The position numbers and the translations under genes are program-made. The notes beneath the pieces are model-generated. The model was not told where the DNA came from. It saw nothing but the letters and a program-made list of their open reading frames with translations, and made no database searches. A stretch of 64,000 bases of DNA from the NCBI GenBank assembly GCA_034044135.1, contig CP139021.1, positions 3,115,635 through 3,179,634 of the forward strand. The letters run 5' to 3'. This DNA comes from Flammeovirgaceae bacterium SG7u.111 (GTDB taxonomy: Bacteria; Bacteroidota; Bacteroidia; Cytophagales; Flammeovirgaceae). This document shows positions 8,805 through 16,549 of this stretch, in pieces (within the stretch, counting starts at the first letter, position 1; each line of letters starts with the position of its first letter).

Positions 8805-9630
8805 AGGTAGTGTTCCGAAAGTAAGGATGGGGTATTTGAAAAAAAGGCAATGTGATGGATCTTTGTAAGATGCGACCCAAACAAAATCGACTTTGCCCAC
8901 ATTGCCATAGCGAATATACGGTCAAGAACGGTAAAACCTACTATGGTAAACAGAATCATAAGTGCAAAACGTGCAACAGGCAGTTTGTAGAGAGACAAAA
9001 AGATCCTATAGAGGCGTATAAAGAGCAACTTTTGCCGTTGTTGCCGTTGTTGCTGTTGGAGCGGATATCGCTCCGTGGTATTGAAAGGTTGTTGGGGCAT
9101 GGCATGTCTTGGATATATAAGCGGATGGCAGCACACTGGTCACTGCTTCCCAAGGAGCTGCCTATGGGAAGGCTCGGTGATGCGGAAGTAGGGCTTTACT
9201 GCGCCGAGGCTGACGAAACCTGGAGTTTTGTGGGCGCAAAAGACTGTAAGGAATGGGTCTGGATAGCCATTGAAAGGCGTACCAGACTGGTTGTCGGCTT
9301 CCACGTCGGAGGACGGGACGAAGAGGGGGCGTTGGGGCTAAAACTGAGTATCAATCCCGAATTGTTGGACAAGGCCTTGGTTTTCGCCGATGATTTCCCT
9401 GCTTACCAATCGGTATTTGCAAAAGGGCAGTTGGGCCAAGAAGGCAAAAAACAGACGACTATGATAGAACGGTTTAACAATACCATCAGGCAACGGTGCA
9501 GCAGGTTGGCCAAAGCACTTTCTTTCTCGAAGAAATGGGAAAACCATTACCTGGCCATTAAGTATTTCATCGTCAACTATAACCTTGAGAAAATCGCAAA
9601 AAACCCATCCTTATAAACGGAACACTACCT
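8805..9630 (+). mobile_element. IS1-family insertion sequence, complete
   Basis: An 826-bp element with clear terminal inverted repeats: left AGGTAGTGTTCCGaaagTAAGGATGGG from 8805 and, as reverse complement, the right end AGGTAGTGTTCCGtttaTAAGGATGGG ending at 9630. The two ends share their first 13 bases and the inner TAAGGATGGG. One intact transposase gene fills the inside. No 8-9 bp target duplication is visible (left flank CTCAACTT, right flank ATTAAGTA), probably because IS630 lies immediately to the right or because adjacent DNA was deleted. Confidence 0.88.
8870..9616 (+). CDS. IS1-family transposase, single frame
   Basis: 248-aa transposase in one frame. The N-terminus has the IS1 zinc finger (CPHCHSEYTVKNGKTYYG, then CKTCNRQF) and a helix-turn-helix; the C-terminus ends with the IS1 signature ERFNNTIRQRCSRL and LSFSKKWENH. 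Classical IS1 makes its transposase by frameshifting between insA and insB; here both parts are in one frame, as in several IS1-family members from other phyla. The ATG at 8870 puts the zinc finger close to the N-terminus; an in-frame GTG/ATG lies 15-18 nt upstream. No disruption is seen, so it may be active. Confidence 0.9.
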   Translation: MRPKQNRLCPHCHSEYTVKNGKTYYGKQNHKCKTCNRQFVERQKDPIEAYKEQLLPLLPLLLLERISLRGIERLLGHGMSWIYKRMAAHWSLLPKELPMGRLGDAEVGLYCAEADETWSFVGAKDCKEWVWIAIERRTRLVVGFHVGGRDEEGALGLKLSINPELLDKALVFADDFPAYQSVFAKGQLGQEGKKQTTMIERFNNTIRQRCSRLAKALSFSKKWENHYLAIKYFIVNYNLEKIAKNPSL

Positions 9631-9634
9631 ATTA

Positions 9635-10569
9635 AGTAAGTGGACAAAAGAAACCGTATAATAAAAAAGCCTTAAATTAGCTTGATGGAAAAACGCTATA
9701 TCACACTAAGTGCGTCAGAAGAGATGGAACTAAAAACCTTGAAAAAGCAGGGTGGTTCTGAACGCGAGCGCGACCGTGCCCATGCGCTGCTCCTGAGCAA
9801 CAAAGGACATACGATAGATATGCTCAGGGACATATTCGAGGTGCGCAGGGCCACCATCTCGGAGTGGTTTGACAGATGGGAATCCTCAAAGGCGGCAGGA
9901 TTGATGGATGCCCCCAAGAGTGGGCGGCCGAGTATCTATACGGTGGAAGAGCAAAAAAAATAGCATCCCTTGCCCGGGAAGGGCCTGTCACCTGTCTCCG
10001 TTTTTTTGCCCAAGAGGTCTCCACCAAGTTCGGCAAGGACGCCTGTGGGAAGACCGTCAAGCGGAGATCGACCTGTGTTATTTTGACGAGACGGGGATAA
10101 GCCTGTGCCCGAACGTTCCGTATGCGTGGCAGCCCGTTGGCACGGCAAACAAGCTGCCCGCCCGGCGGGGCAACGGGGTCTCCGTCTTGGGCATACTCGA
10201 CCCGTTGGCCAACACCTTCACGGGGAGCTATTACCATGGCGCGGCAAACTCGGCATGTGTCATACAGGTACTGGACAGTTTCTCCGAGACGATCACGAAG
10301 AAGACCGTACTGGTCTTGGACAACGCAGCGATACATAGATCCAAAGAGGTAGGGGAAGCTATGGGAAAATGGAAGAAAAAAGGCCTGTACCTACAGTTTA
10401 TCCCTGCATACTGTCCCGAACTCAACCTGATAGAGATCTTGTGGAAGATGCTCAAGCATTATTGGATCAGGCCAAGGCACTATGCATCCATGCAATCTCT
10501 CATAGAGGCCACCTTGTACATCCTACAAAATTATGGAAAACAATATTCGATTTCTTTTGGGTAGGTACT
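9635..10569 (+). mobile_element. IS630-family element, internally deleted
   Basis: The inside ends match imperfectly as inverted repeats: left AGTAAGTGGACAAAAGAAA and reverse-complemented right AGTACCTACCCAAAAGAAA. Both ends are flanked by TA (9633-9634 and 10570-10571), the target that IS630 duplicates. The element is about 935 bp, shorter than the usual 1.1 kb or more, in agreement with the internal deletion in its transposase. Removing it joins the end of IS1 to the end of the IS3-A orfB. Confidence 0.75.
9685..10564 (+). pseudogene. IS630-family transposase, frameshifted with internal deletion
   Basis: Residues from 9685 read as the helix-turn-helix part (ERERDRAHALLLSNKGHTI, VRRATISEWFDRW, GLMDAPKSGRPSIYTVEEQ) to a stop at 9961. 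An A8 run at 9953-9960 could be a programmed slip site, after which another frame continues (IASLAREGPVTCLRFFAQ, STKFGKDACGKTVKR). The DDE part is then in a third frame from about 10062 (EIDLCYFDETGISL, VLVLDNAAIH, PELNLIEILWKMLKH). Compared with the family, roughly 40 residues between the KTVKR segment and EIDLCYFDE are missing, so the copy is very probably dead. The short repeat GTCAAGCGGAGATCGAC at the junction marks the deletion point only approximately. Confidence 0.8.
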
Positions 10570-10589
10570 TAAGCCACCTTATTAAATTG

Positions 10590-11258
10590 TTTAATATCAA
10601 CTTAGAAATCCACGCTCTATGAGCGTGGTTAATAACCGCTCTGCGTGGCTAAGCCAGAAAACGGCCCAATGATTATATTCAAGAGTTGTCGCCACAACCG
10701 AAGAATATATTATGAGCCGTTTTCACAAATTGTCACATTCGATCTGGTATTGCAAGTACCATATAGTTTGGACACCTAAATATAGGTATAGAATCCTCGA
10801 AGGAGCAATAAAAAGGGCAGCGATAGAGCATATAATGCAGTACGCCTCCCAAAAGAAATGTATTATCGATACGCTGAACGTCCAAAAGGGCCATGTTCAC
10901 TTGATTATCGATATCCCTCCCAAATATTCGGTTTCCGATGTGGTGGGGATCTTGAAGGGCCGGACAGCCATACGGTTGTTTTCAAAGTTCAAGAAGCTGA
11001 AGCAACGCCCCTATTGGGGCAACCGTTTTTGGGCAACAGGCTATTGTGTTGATACGGTAGGGCTTGACCCAGAAAAGATAAGGCTTTACGTGGAGTATCA
11101 AGAAGAACAGGAAAAAAAGAACGAGAGCTAAGAATAACAAAGTAATAAAATAGATTTATAACCGGGGACAATGAATTCCTTTGCCTCCTTTGGGGGCAAG
11201 GGCAGTTTACCCCCAGGGGTTATCACAATTCCCCGCCCTTTGGGTGGGGATCTTTTAA
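10590..11258 (+). mobile_element. IS200/IS605-family element, copy 1
   Basis: A 669-bp element with family-typical subterminal hairpins in place of inverted repeats: left CCACGCTC/GAGCGTGG (10611-10629) and right CCCCGCCC/GGGTGGGG just before the end ATCTTTT. It is inserted in the 3' end of IS3-A orfB without target duplication. A second copy lies at 20021-20693 at a constant offset of 9431 bp; the two differ only in the left hairpin (CTCTAT against TTCTTT) and by a 4-nt indel near the right end. Confidence 0.9.
10712..11131 (+). CDS. tnpA: IS200-type TnpA (Y1 HUH transposase)
   Basis: 139-aa Y1 transposase that cuts and rejoins single-stranded DNA at the element ends. The HUH motif is H61-V-H63 (KGHVHLII), and the likely nucleophile is Y126 in RLYVEYQ. 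The N-terminus (HSIWYCKYHIVWTPKYR) and WGNRFWATGYCVDTVG are family signatures. No tnpB accompanies it, so it is the short IS200 type. The protein is identical in sequence to that at 20143-20562; both look intact and may be active. Confidence 0.95.
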   Translation: MSRFHKLSHSIWYCKYHIVWTPKYRYRILEGAIKRAAIEHIMQYASQKKCIIDTLNVQKGHVHLIIDIPPKYSVSDVVGILKGRTAIRLFSKFKKLKQRPYWGNRFWATGYCVDTVGLDPEKIRLYVEYQEEQEKKNES

Positions 11259-12351
11259 TTCTCAATTGTAATTCTTTTTCAGCAGGAGTCAGGTAGCCTA
11301 AGCTGGAATGAAGCCTTTCATTGTTGTACCAGTTGATATATTCATCAATGACGCCAAAGGCGTGTCCACAATCTATAAATCGATACCTATTGACACATTC
11401 ATATTTTAGTGTCTTAAAGAAAGACTCTGCGACAGCGTTGTCCCAACAATTACCTTTTCGGCTCATGCTTTGGTTCATATTCCCTTTAAAAGAGGATGAA
11501 AACAGCTTTGAGGCATATTGGATCCCCCTGTCGGAATGGAAGATATGGCCTTCTGTTATCCCCTTTTTTTTCCTGGCTTTTACCCAAGCTTTATAAACAG
11601 TGTTCTCGGTTGTCATGTCGTCACTGAGCACCCAGGCAATGATTTTCCTGTCCGCCAAATCCATTACCGTTGTCACATAATGCCACTTGTTGCCGACCAT
11701 GATGTAGGTAATATCAGAGACCCACTTTTGGCCGAGCACTTGGCTTTCAAAGTCCCTGTTTAGCCTGTTCTCGGCAACAGGGAACTTATGGTTTGAATCT
11801 GTAGTGGCCACTTTATACTTTCTGCACATCACAGCTTTCAGCCCCAGTTGCCTCATCAGCAATGCTATATAAGACCTGCAATAAACCAGTTTCTCTCGTT
11901 CCAGGGCTTTGCAGACCCTTGTGGCGCCATAAGTCCCTTTGCTCTTGTCAAAGATGATCTTGATACGCATCTTAAGATAATCGGTCGAGGGGCTCGGGCT
12001 CTTTGTGGCTTTTGGTCTCAGCCAATTATAATAGCCATTGGTGCTCACCCGCATCAGCTTGCACATCTTATCAACAGGATATTCCCCCTTGTGTTCAAGT
12101 ATAAAACCATACCTTACCTGTCGCTCTTGGAGAAGATGCTTATGCCCGGCAGGCGTCCCTGTTTTTTTAAGATATCACGTTCCATTTCAGCGTCTTTGAG
12201 CCGCTTTTTGAGTGACTTCAATTCCTTTTCCAAAGCTAGTGTGGCCTCGTCTTTAAAAACACCCGTTTCTGATTTAAACTCCCTCACCTTCTTATAGTAC
12301 TGTTTTAACCCCTGTAAAACAAGAGTAACCTTTTAGAATCGGGTTAAAAAT

Positions 12352-13281
12352 TCAAGCGGTTTTTTTTCTGGGCAATATCAAGTGTTCACAGGCTTCCCAT
12401 TTCTCGATAGGTGTCACCTTTCCCAACAGCCCATGCAGCCTGTCGTGGTTGTAGAAATGCACATACCTCTTCAAGACCTGCTCTATTTCCCCAAAGGCCG
12501 TATACTCTACCCTATCAAAAACATCTTGTCTCAATATGCCATGATAGGCTTCTATATGGGCATTTTCTTCTGGGGTGGCCACATGGGTGAACTCCTGTCC
12601 CACGCCTACCAAGCCCAAGTATTCCCGCACCCGTGTAGCTATAAACTGGCTTCCGTTATCGCTCCTGATGACCACGTTGCCAGGACATTCATATTCCTCC
12701 AACACCGCCGACAAGAAGCCGATGACCTGCTCTTGCTTGATACTGAAGGAGAACATGCCCCCCAATATCCTGCGGGTATGTACATCTATGAGCGACAACA
12801 GATAGGCGTTTTTCCCCATGGCAGGTATCCATACCATCTTGATATCCATTTCCAGGCATTCCATGGGCCTAGAGGTCTTTACCTTCCTGAACTCCACAAA
12901 CTTGCGGCCGGCGCCGCCCCTGTCTATCCTGTCCGCGGTTTTTAAGAGCCCTGCCTGTTTCATGATCCTGTATACTTTCTTATGGTTGATGCGATAGCCC
13001 CCTTTTTGTAGGTAAGAGGCCATCAGGCGATAGCCACAGTCTATAAATTCATGTCCCAAAATGGCTTTGATAGACCCCAAGACCTCCTGTTCCCCTACAT
13101 ATCCCTTTGTTTGGTGATAAGTCTCCACAGAGGGCCTGTTCCCTTTCCTGCCCCCGCTAGGCTTGTGGTAATATAACTGCTTTCTGCCAGGCCCGCCCAT
13201 TTGACGAGCTTGGCCTTGCTTGTCTTATAGCGCCCGTAAAAGCTGTCCACTAAATCTTTCTTGGATCGCACGTCCCAAACT
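12352..13281 (-). pseudogene. IS3-B orfB, 1-nt frameshift near its N-terminus
   Basis: After a slip at the A9G run (13281-13289) the frame reads KKVWDVRSKKDLVDSF, YKTSKAKLVKWAGLAESSY, then needs a shift near 13172 to continue as YYHKPSGGRKGNRPS. The related copy at 19.7 kb reads IAQSSYYRKPSPGRKGNKPS without a break, so one T was probably lost here. Downstream the DDE domain is open to 12352: CLEMDIKMVWIP (first Asp), VIRSDNGSQFIA (second Asp), TPEENAHIEAYHGILR (Glu). A protein starting at an internal ATG at 13200 would keep the whole catalytic domain, so partial activity is conceivable. Confidence 0.8.
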
Positions 13282-13561
13282 TTTTTTTTAAGAGCTCCCG
13301 TTGTACCTCCAGTTCTATCTCCCTGTCGGCGAGCAACTTGCGGAGAAGCCTGTTTTCCTCTTCTGCCTGTTTGAGTTCCTTGCCCTTGACCTGGTAGTTC
13401 GCTTTTAGCCCCGCTTCACCTTGGTGTTCGAATTTCTTCTTCCAGCTATAGAAAGTGCCCGTGCTTACTTTCCGCTGGCGGCAGGCTTCTAAGATGCCTA
13501 TTTCTTCCGATAGCCTTAGAATCTCCAGCTTCTCTTCTAGTGTCCATTTCTTGTATTTCAT
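13250..13561 (-). CDS. IS3-B orfA (helix-turn-helix)
   Basis: 103-aa DNA-binding transposase subunit. The helix-turn-helix comprises KWTLEEKLEILRLSEEIGI and ACRQRKVSTGTFYSWKKKFE, followed by a coiled coil (AEEENRLLRKLLADREIELE). It ends just after the A9 slip run and overlaps the start of orfB, the usual IS3 arrangement for -1 frameshifting. Intact, unlike its relative at 20.8 kb. Confidence 0.88.
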   Translation of the reverse strand: MKYKKWTLEEKLEILRLSEEIGILEACRQRKVSTGTFYSWKKKFEHQGEAGLKANYQVKGKELKQAEEENRLLRKLLADREIELEVQRELLKKKFGTCDPRKI

Positions 13562-13781
13562 GGTTCAAATCTATTGTTTTGAAGTCTAAAAGAACACTCC
13601 AACCTTATTGGGGGCTAAGATAAGTACCGTCCGCTATTTTATACTCTTTGCTTAACTCGACCGTACTTCTGCCGCTTTTAACCAATTCTACCAGGGTTTC
13701 TTTGAACTCTTTGTCGTAGTGTTTTCTTGCCATAATTCCTAAGTTTACGGACTTATAAGTTTATACCAACAAAACTAGATA

Positions 13782-13991
13782 GTTCACTGAGTGTCATCGG
13801 TAGTGGGTACGCTGAAGGGTCGGACTGCGATCCGTGTGTTTGGCAAGTACCCAAAGTTGCGTGAGCGCCCCTATTGGGGCAACCATTTCTGGGCTCGGGG
13901 ATATTGTGTTGACACAATCGGCTTGGGCATGTCGAAGATCCTCAAGTACGTAAAGTATCAAGAAGATCAGGAGAAACGTAGAAAGAGGTAG
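13782..13991 (+). pseudogene. IS200-type tnpA, 3' fragment
   Basis: The fragment reads VVGTLKGRTAIRVFGKYPK, RPYWGNHFWARGYCVDTIGL and LKYVKYQEDQEKRRKR, aligned to residues from about 76 to the end of the intact copies at 10.7 and 20.1 kb but clearly diverged from them (a different lineage). The HUH half is gone, so it cannot act. Confidence 0.85.
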
Positions 13992-14460
13992 GAAATAAAT
14001 GGTAAAACCGGGGACACAATAAGCTCTGCCTCCTAAGGGAGCAGAGGTAATTTCACCCCCCCCCCTTGTACCCCAGGGCTGTTAAGTTCTTAAACAAGAA
14101 AAAAGTTCTTTGATATTTGTGTTAAAAACCACTTGACTCTCAGTGATTGAATGAGAGCCAAACTTTCTATGTATGTTGATAGCTATCGAGCTAAACACTG
14201 CACTGTTCACTGGACCATTATCTGAAACAATTCTGTTTTTGTCTTCATTATGTACCACATCTTTTACCCAATGCAGGCTATTTTCAATTGTCCAGTGTCC
14301 CCTGATTTCAGTATGAAAAGCTTTTGCATCACAACGGAATAGATCAGACATATAGAACCTGTCACTATGGTGGCCCTCACCATTTTTTTCAGTTACCTTA
14401 TGTATGTTCCTAACCGCTTAAAAAGTTGGACTGGTTTAGTAGCCTAAAACCAGAACGATA

Positions 14461-14838
14461 ATGATAGACGATCTACTGAAGAATGCCCGCAGGACAGCAA
14501 GTGGCAGAAGGGTCCTAAGCTCGGCACAAAAAGCCACCATTGTTGAGGATTGGGAAGATTCCGGGCTATCTTGCCCCGAGTACTGCCGCAGGTACGGGTT
14601 AATCGCCAGCCAACTTTACAAATGGCGTTCAGACGCAAAATCAGAGGCCGTCATGGGAATCAAAAATGATGGGGAACTACATTCCAAGTCCGAGCTGGAG
14701 ATGCTCAGAAGACAGAACGAAGAACTCAAGAAAGCTTTGGGAGAGGCTACGCTGGATATCAAGATCCTTAAAAAAAAGTTGGAATGGGACGCACAGAGAA
14801 ACAAGAAGTCGAATCGCTATCCCAACAGTTCCAAGTAA
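14461..14838 (+). CDS. IS3-C orfA (helix-turn-helix)
   Basis: 125-aa transposase subunit: helix-turn-helix around LSSAQKATIVEDWEDSG and YCRRYGLIASQLYKWRSD, then a leucine-zipper stretch (SELEMLRRQNEELKKALGEA). An A8G run at 14766-14775 lies near the 3' end and is a good -1 slip site into orfB, which is read in the next frame. Confidence 0.85.
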   Translation: MIDDLLKNARRTASGRRVLSSAQKATIVEDWEDSGLSCPEYCRRYGLIASQLYKWRSDAKSEAVMGIKNDGELHSKSELEMLRRQNEELKKALGEATLDIKILKKKLEWDAQRNKKSNRYPNSSK

Positions 14839-15643
14839 GCATGAACAGGACTATCAAGGCACTGGGAGTTGCCAAGTCGACAATATATTACAAGCCTAAA
14901 TCTTGCGTACTCCCCGCAAGAAGCCCACGCCTGAAGCAGGGGAGGCGATATTGGCTATCACTGGCAGGAAATCGACTTATGGGGTGCCCAGGGTGAGGGC
15001 TATACTGAAAAGGGACTATGGGATAGAGCTTTCCAGGTATATGGTGCATAAGTTCATGAAACAGGAGAACCTATTGGTGAAAAGGGGACGCAAGCGAGGG
15101 GCGGGCCGCCCGCATACAGGCAAGATAGCAGTAGGCCAGCCCAATACCAGATGGGCAAGTGATATTACTTCCATCAAGTGCTGGAATGGGCAGAAAGTAC
15201 GCTTTGCGTACGTTTTGGACTGCTGCGACAGGTCCATCATTGCATGGACGGCAGGCATCCATATCCAGGCCTGCGACATCGAGCTGATGCTCCAGGAAGC
15301 AATATTTAACCGCTTTGGAGAGGCTCTCCCCGAAAAGGGAAAGCTCCAATTCTTGCATGACAACGGGCCTGAGTATATAGAGAATAACCTAAGAAAGCAG
15401 ATCGCGTTATGGCATATTGCCGATTGCAGCACACCCGTTTACTCTCCGCAGTCAAATGGCATGTGCGAGGCTTTTAATGGCACTTTCAAAAGAGATTACG
15501 TATATGAGAGCTGTCTGGACAATCCTGAAATGATATATAGCCAGATACGGGGATGGATAGATGAATACAACCAATATGCGCCACATTCGGCATTGGATAT
15601 GAAAACACCGAATGAATTTTATAACTTTAAAACCGCTGCATGA
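14784..15643 (+). pseudogene. IS3-C orfB, frameshifted
   Basis: The start of orfB is in one frame (LSQQFQVSMNRTIKALGVAK, STIYYKPK, to about 14900) and the rest in another from 14903 (PTPEAGEAILAITGRKSTYG). A small indel near 14900 breaks the gene in this copy. The catalytic domain is otherwise complete: RWASDITSIKCW, FLHDNGPEYIE, SNGMCEAFNGTFKRDY. Transposition in cis would need a corrected frame. Confidence 0.78.
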
Positions 15644-16549
15644 CCAGTTCAGTTTTTAAGCGGAAAGAGCATGTACATGTACTAGACGTTGTAAATTGCC
15701 CCACTCTTTAGCTTTATAAGAAAAACTGGCATCATAAACAGTTACATACCAAGAAGATCTTCGTCCATGACCTTTTTCATGGGTTTCGTAAAAATCCAAT
15801 GGAATATCATTGACGATAATATCCTGGATTTCATTGAAAAGGCTTGGCTGGTTTCTTTTTACCTGTATCACATAATGGTTGCCGCCCTCAAGAATTGCGT
15901 CAACTGTTTTTTTGGGTGTGGAGCGCATCAAGGAAAATGGTCACGCCCATATCTTTGAGCCTACTGCAAAGGAGGCGGACAACATCTATTTCACTTTCCT
16001 TTTTATTGCGATAAGTCTCAAGAGAATATACCAGGCCGCTTTTTTGCGTAAACAAACTAACAATTGCCTGAAAATTCTGGGTTTGGCCATGGGCATTGCT
16101 TACGGTAGAGCCTAAAGCCTTGCCATCTCCACTCACTGCATCTTCTCCTGCTAATTTCACAAAAGAAGACGCCCAAGAGTTGAAGGCATTTATCATTTCT
16201 TGTTGGTCTAGCCGGTTAATAAGACCCGAAATCGTCACATGGCTTGGAACCCCATGTTTTAACTTCAGTAATTCTGTAAAGGTCTTTGAATGAGCCTTCG
16301 CAAACCGTGCAACAGCCCGTCCTCCAAGATAACCGCACAGGTTACTGATGATTACTATGGATAAAAGCTGAATATGGCTTATCCGCTGGCCTTGGGCACG
16401 TCGGGGATCCCTTACTGTTGAGAAAGCTTCTTCTAATGTCATCTAGTTAAGATTATTTAACACAAATATAAAGCTGTTTTAGAACTGAACGACCCTGCCC
16501 CCCCCTTCTAGGGGTTATTTCAAATTCCCATCCTCAGGGTGGGGATCTT

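Larger units (their letters stand above)
10569..12168 (-). pseudogene. IS3-A orfB (integrase-type transposase), split by IS200
   Basis: The DDE integrase reads from an A7 slip site at 12162-12168 (leaving the orfA frame) through ILEHKGEYPVDKMCKLM, TYGATRVCKALE, WVSDITYI (first Asp), FHSDRGIQYAS (second Asp) and the WDNAVAESFFKTLK Glu region, to LTPAEKELQLRI at 11259. There the IS200 copy interrupts it. The missing end KQFNKVA and the stop are found on the far side at 10569-10589, so the insertion point is exact. As it stands, translation runs into IS200 DNA and gains a foreign tail of about 42 residues. Confidence 0.85.
12305..13618 (-). mobile_element. IS3-family element IS3-B
   Basis: About 1314 bp, inserted in orfA of IS3-A. 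The ends are weakly similar as inverted repeats (TTAACCCCTG at the left; reverse complement of the right end TTAGCCCCCAATAAGG). The right end (GAACACTCC...TTATTGGGGGCTAA) is shared with the relative at 18969-20904, which confirms that boundary. It encodes orfA and a frameshifted orfB. Confidence 0.8.
12115..13733 (-). pseudogene. IS3-A orfA, split by IS3-B
   Basis: The first part starts at the ATG at 13733 (MARKHYDKEFKETLVELVK, STVELSKEYKIADGT) and is a helix-turn-helix typical of IS3 orfA; it stops at the IS3-B end at 13619. The second part resumes at 12304 (LKQYYKKVREFKSETGVFKD and a leucine-zipper stretch ALEKELKSLKKRLKDAE) and ends at a stop at 12115 after IFSKSDR. The A7 run at 12162-12168 is a good site for the -1 slip into orfB. 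The gene is inactivated by the insertion. Confidence 0.8.
10569..13775 (-). mobile_element. IS3-family element IS3-A, interrupted twice
   Basis: An IS3-family element read on the minus strand from about 13775 (upstream of orfA) to the orfB stop at 10569. It has been split by an IS200/IS605 element at 10590-11258 and by IS3-B at 12305-13618. Joining the pieces restores continuous orfA and orfB reading. The right end is near 13775; the left terminal repeat is not visible, because IS630 and IS1 directly abut the orfB stop. Boundaries are approximate. Confidence 0.75.
14414..15663 (+). mobile_element. IS3-family element IS3-C inside ISAs1
   Basis: 1250 bp bounded by CCGCTTAAAAAG..GGACTGGT at the left and the reverse complement CCGCTTAAAAAC..GAACTGGT at the right. 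Removing it restores the ISAs1 frame as HVHAL-RNIHKV. It is unrelated at the sequence level to IS3-A and IS3-B. Confidence 0.85.
14082..16442 (-). pseudogene. ISAs1-family transposase, split and frameshifted
   Basis: Read from the ATG at 16442: the associated N-terminal domain (FSTVRDPRRAQGQRI, GVPSHVTISGLINRLD), then the DDE part (AVSGDGKALGST, LVYSLETYRNKKESEIDVV, FLDALHTQK). An indel in an A7 run near 15906 shifts the frame, which resumes as KKTVDAILEGGNHYVIQVK to LQRLVHVHA. IS3-C then interrupts at 15663. The remainder continues on the other side (RNIHKVTEKNGEGHHSDRF, HWTIENSLHWVKDV, REDxNR-like NEDKNR) to the stop at 14082. Two independent lesions make it inactive. Confidence 0.87.
14074..16497 (-). 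mobile_element. ISAs1-family element, interrupted by IS3-C
   Basis: Ends are matching inverted repeats: left CAGGGCTGTTAAGTTCTTAA from 14074 and the reverse complement of the right end CAGGGTCGTTCAGTTCTAAA up to 16497. A near-perfect 10-bp direct repeat (CCCCCTTGTA at 14061-14070, CCCCCTTCTA at 16501-16510) lies 3 bp outside each end and fits the 8-10 bp target duplication of this family. Without IS3-C it is about 1.17 kb, normal for ISAs1. Confidence 0.85.
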
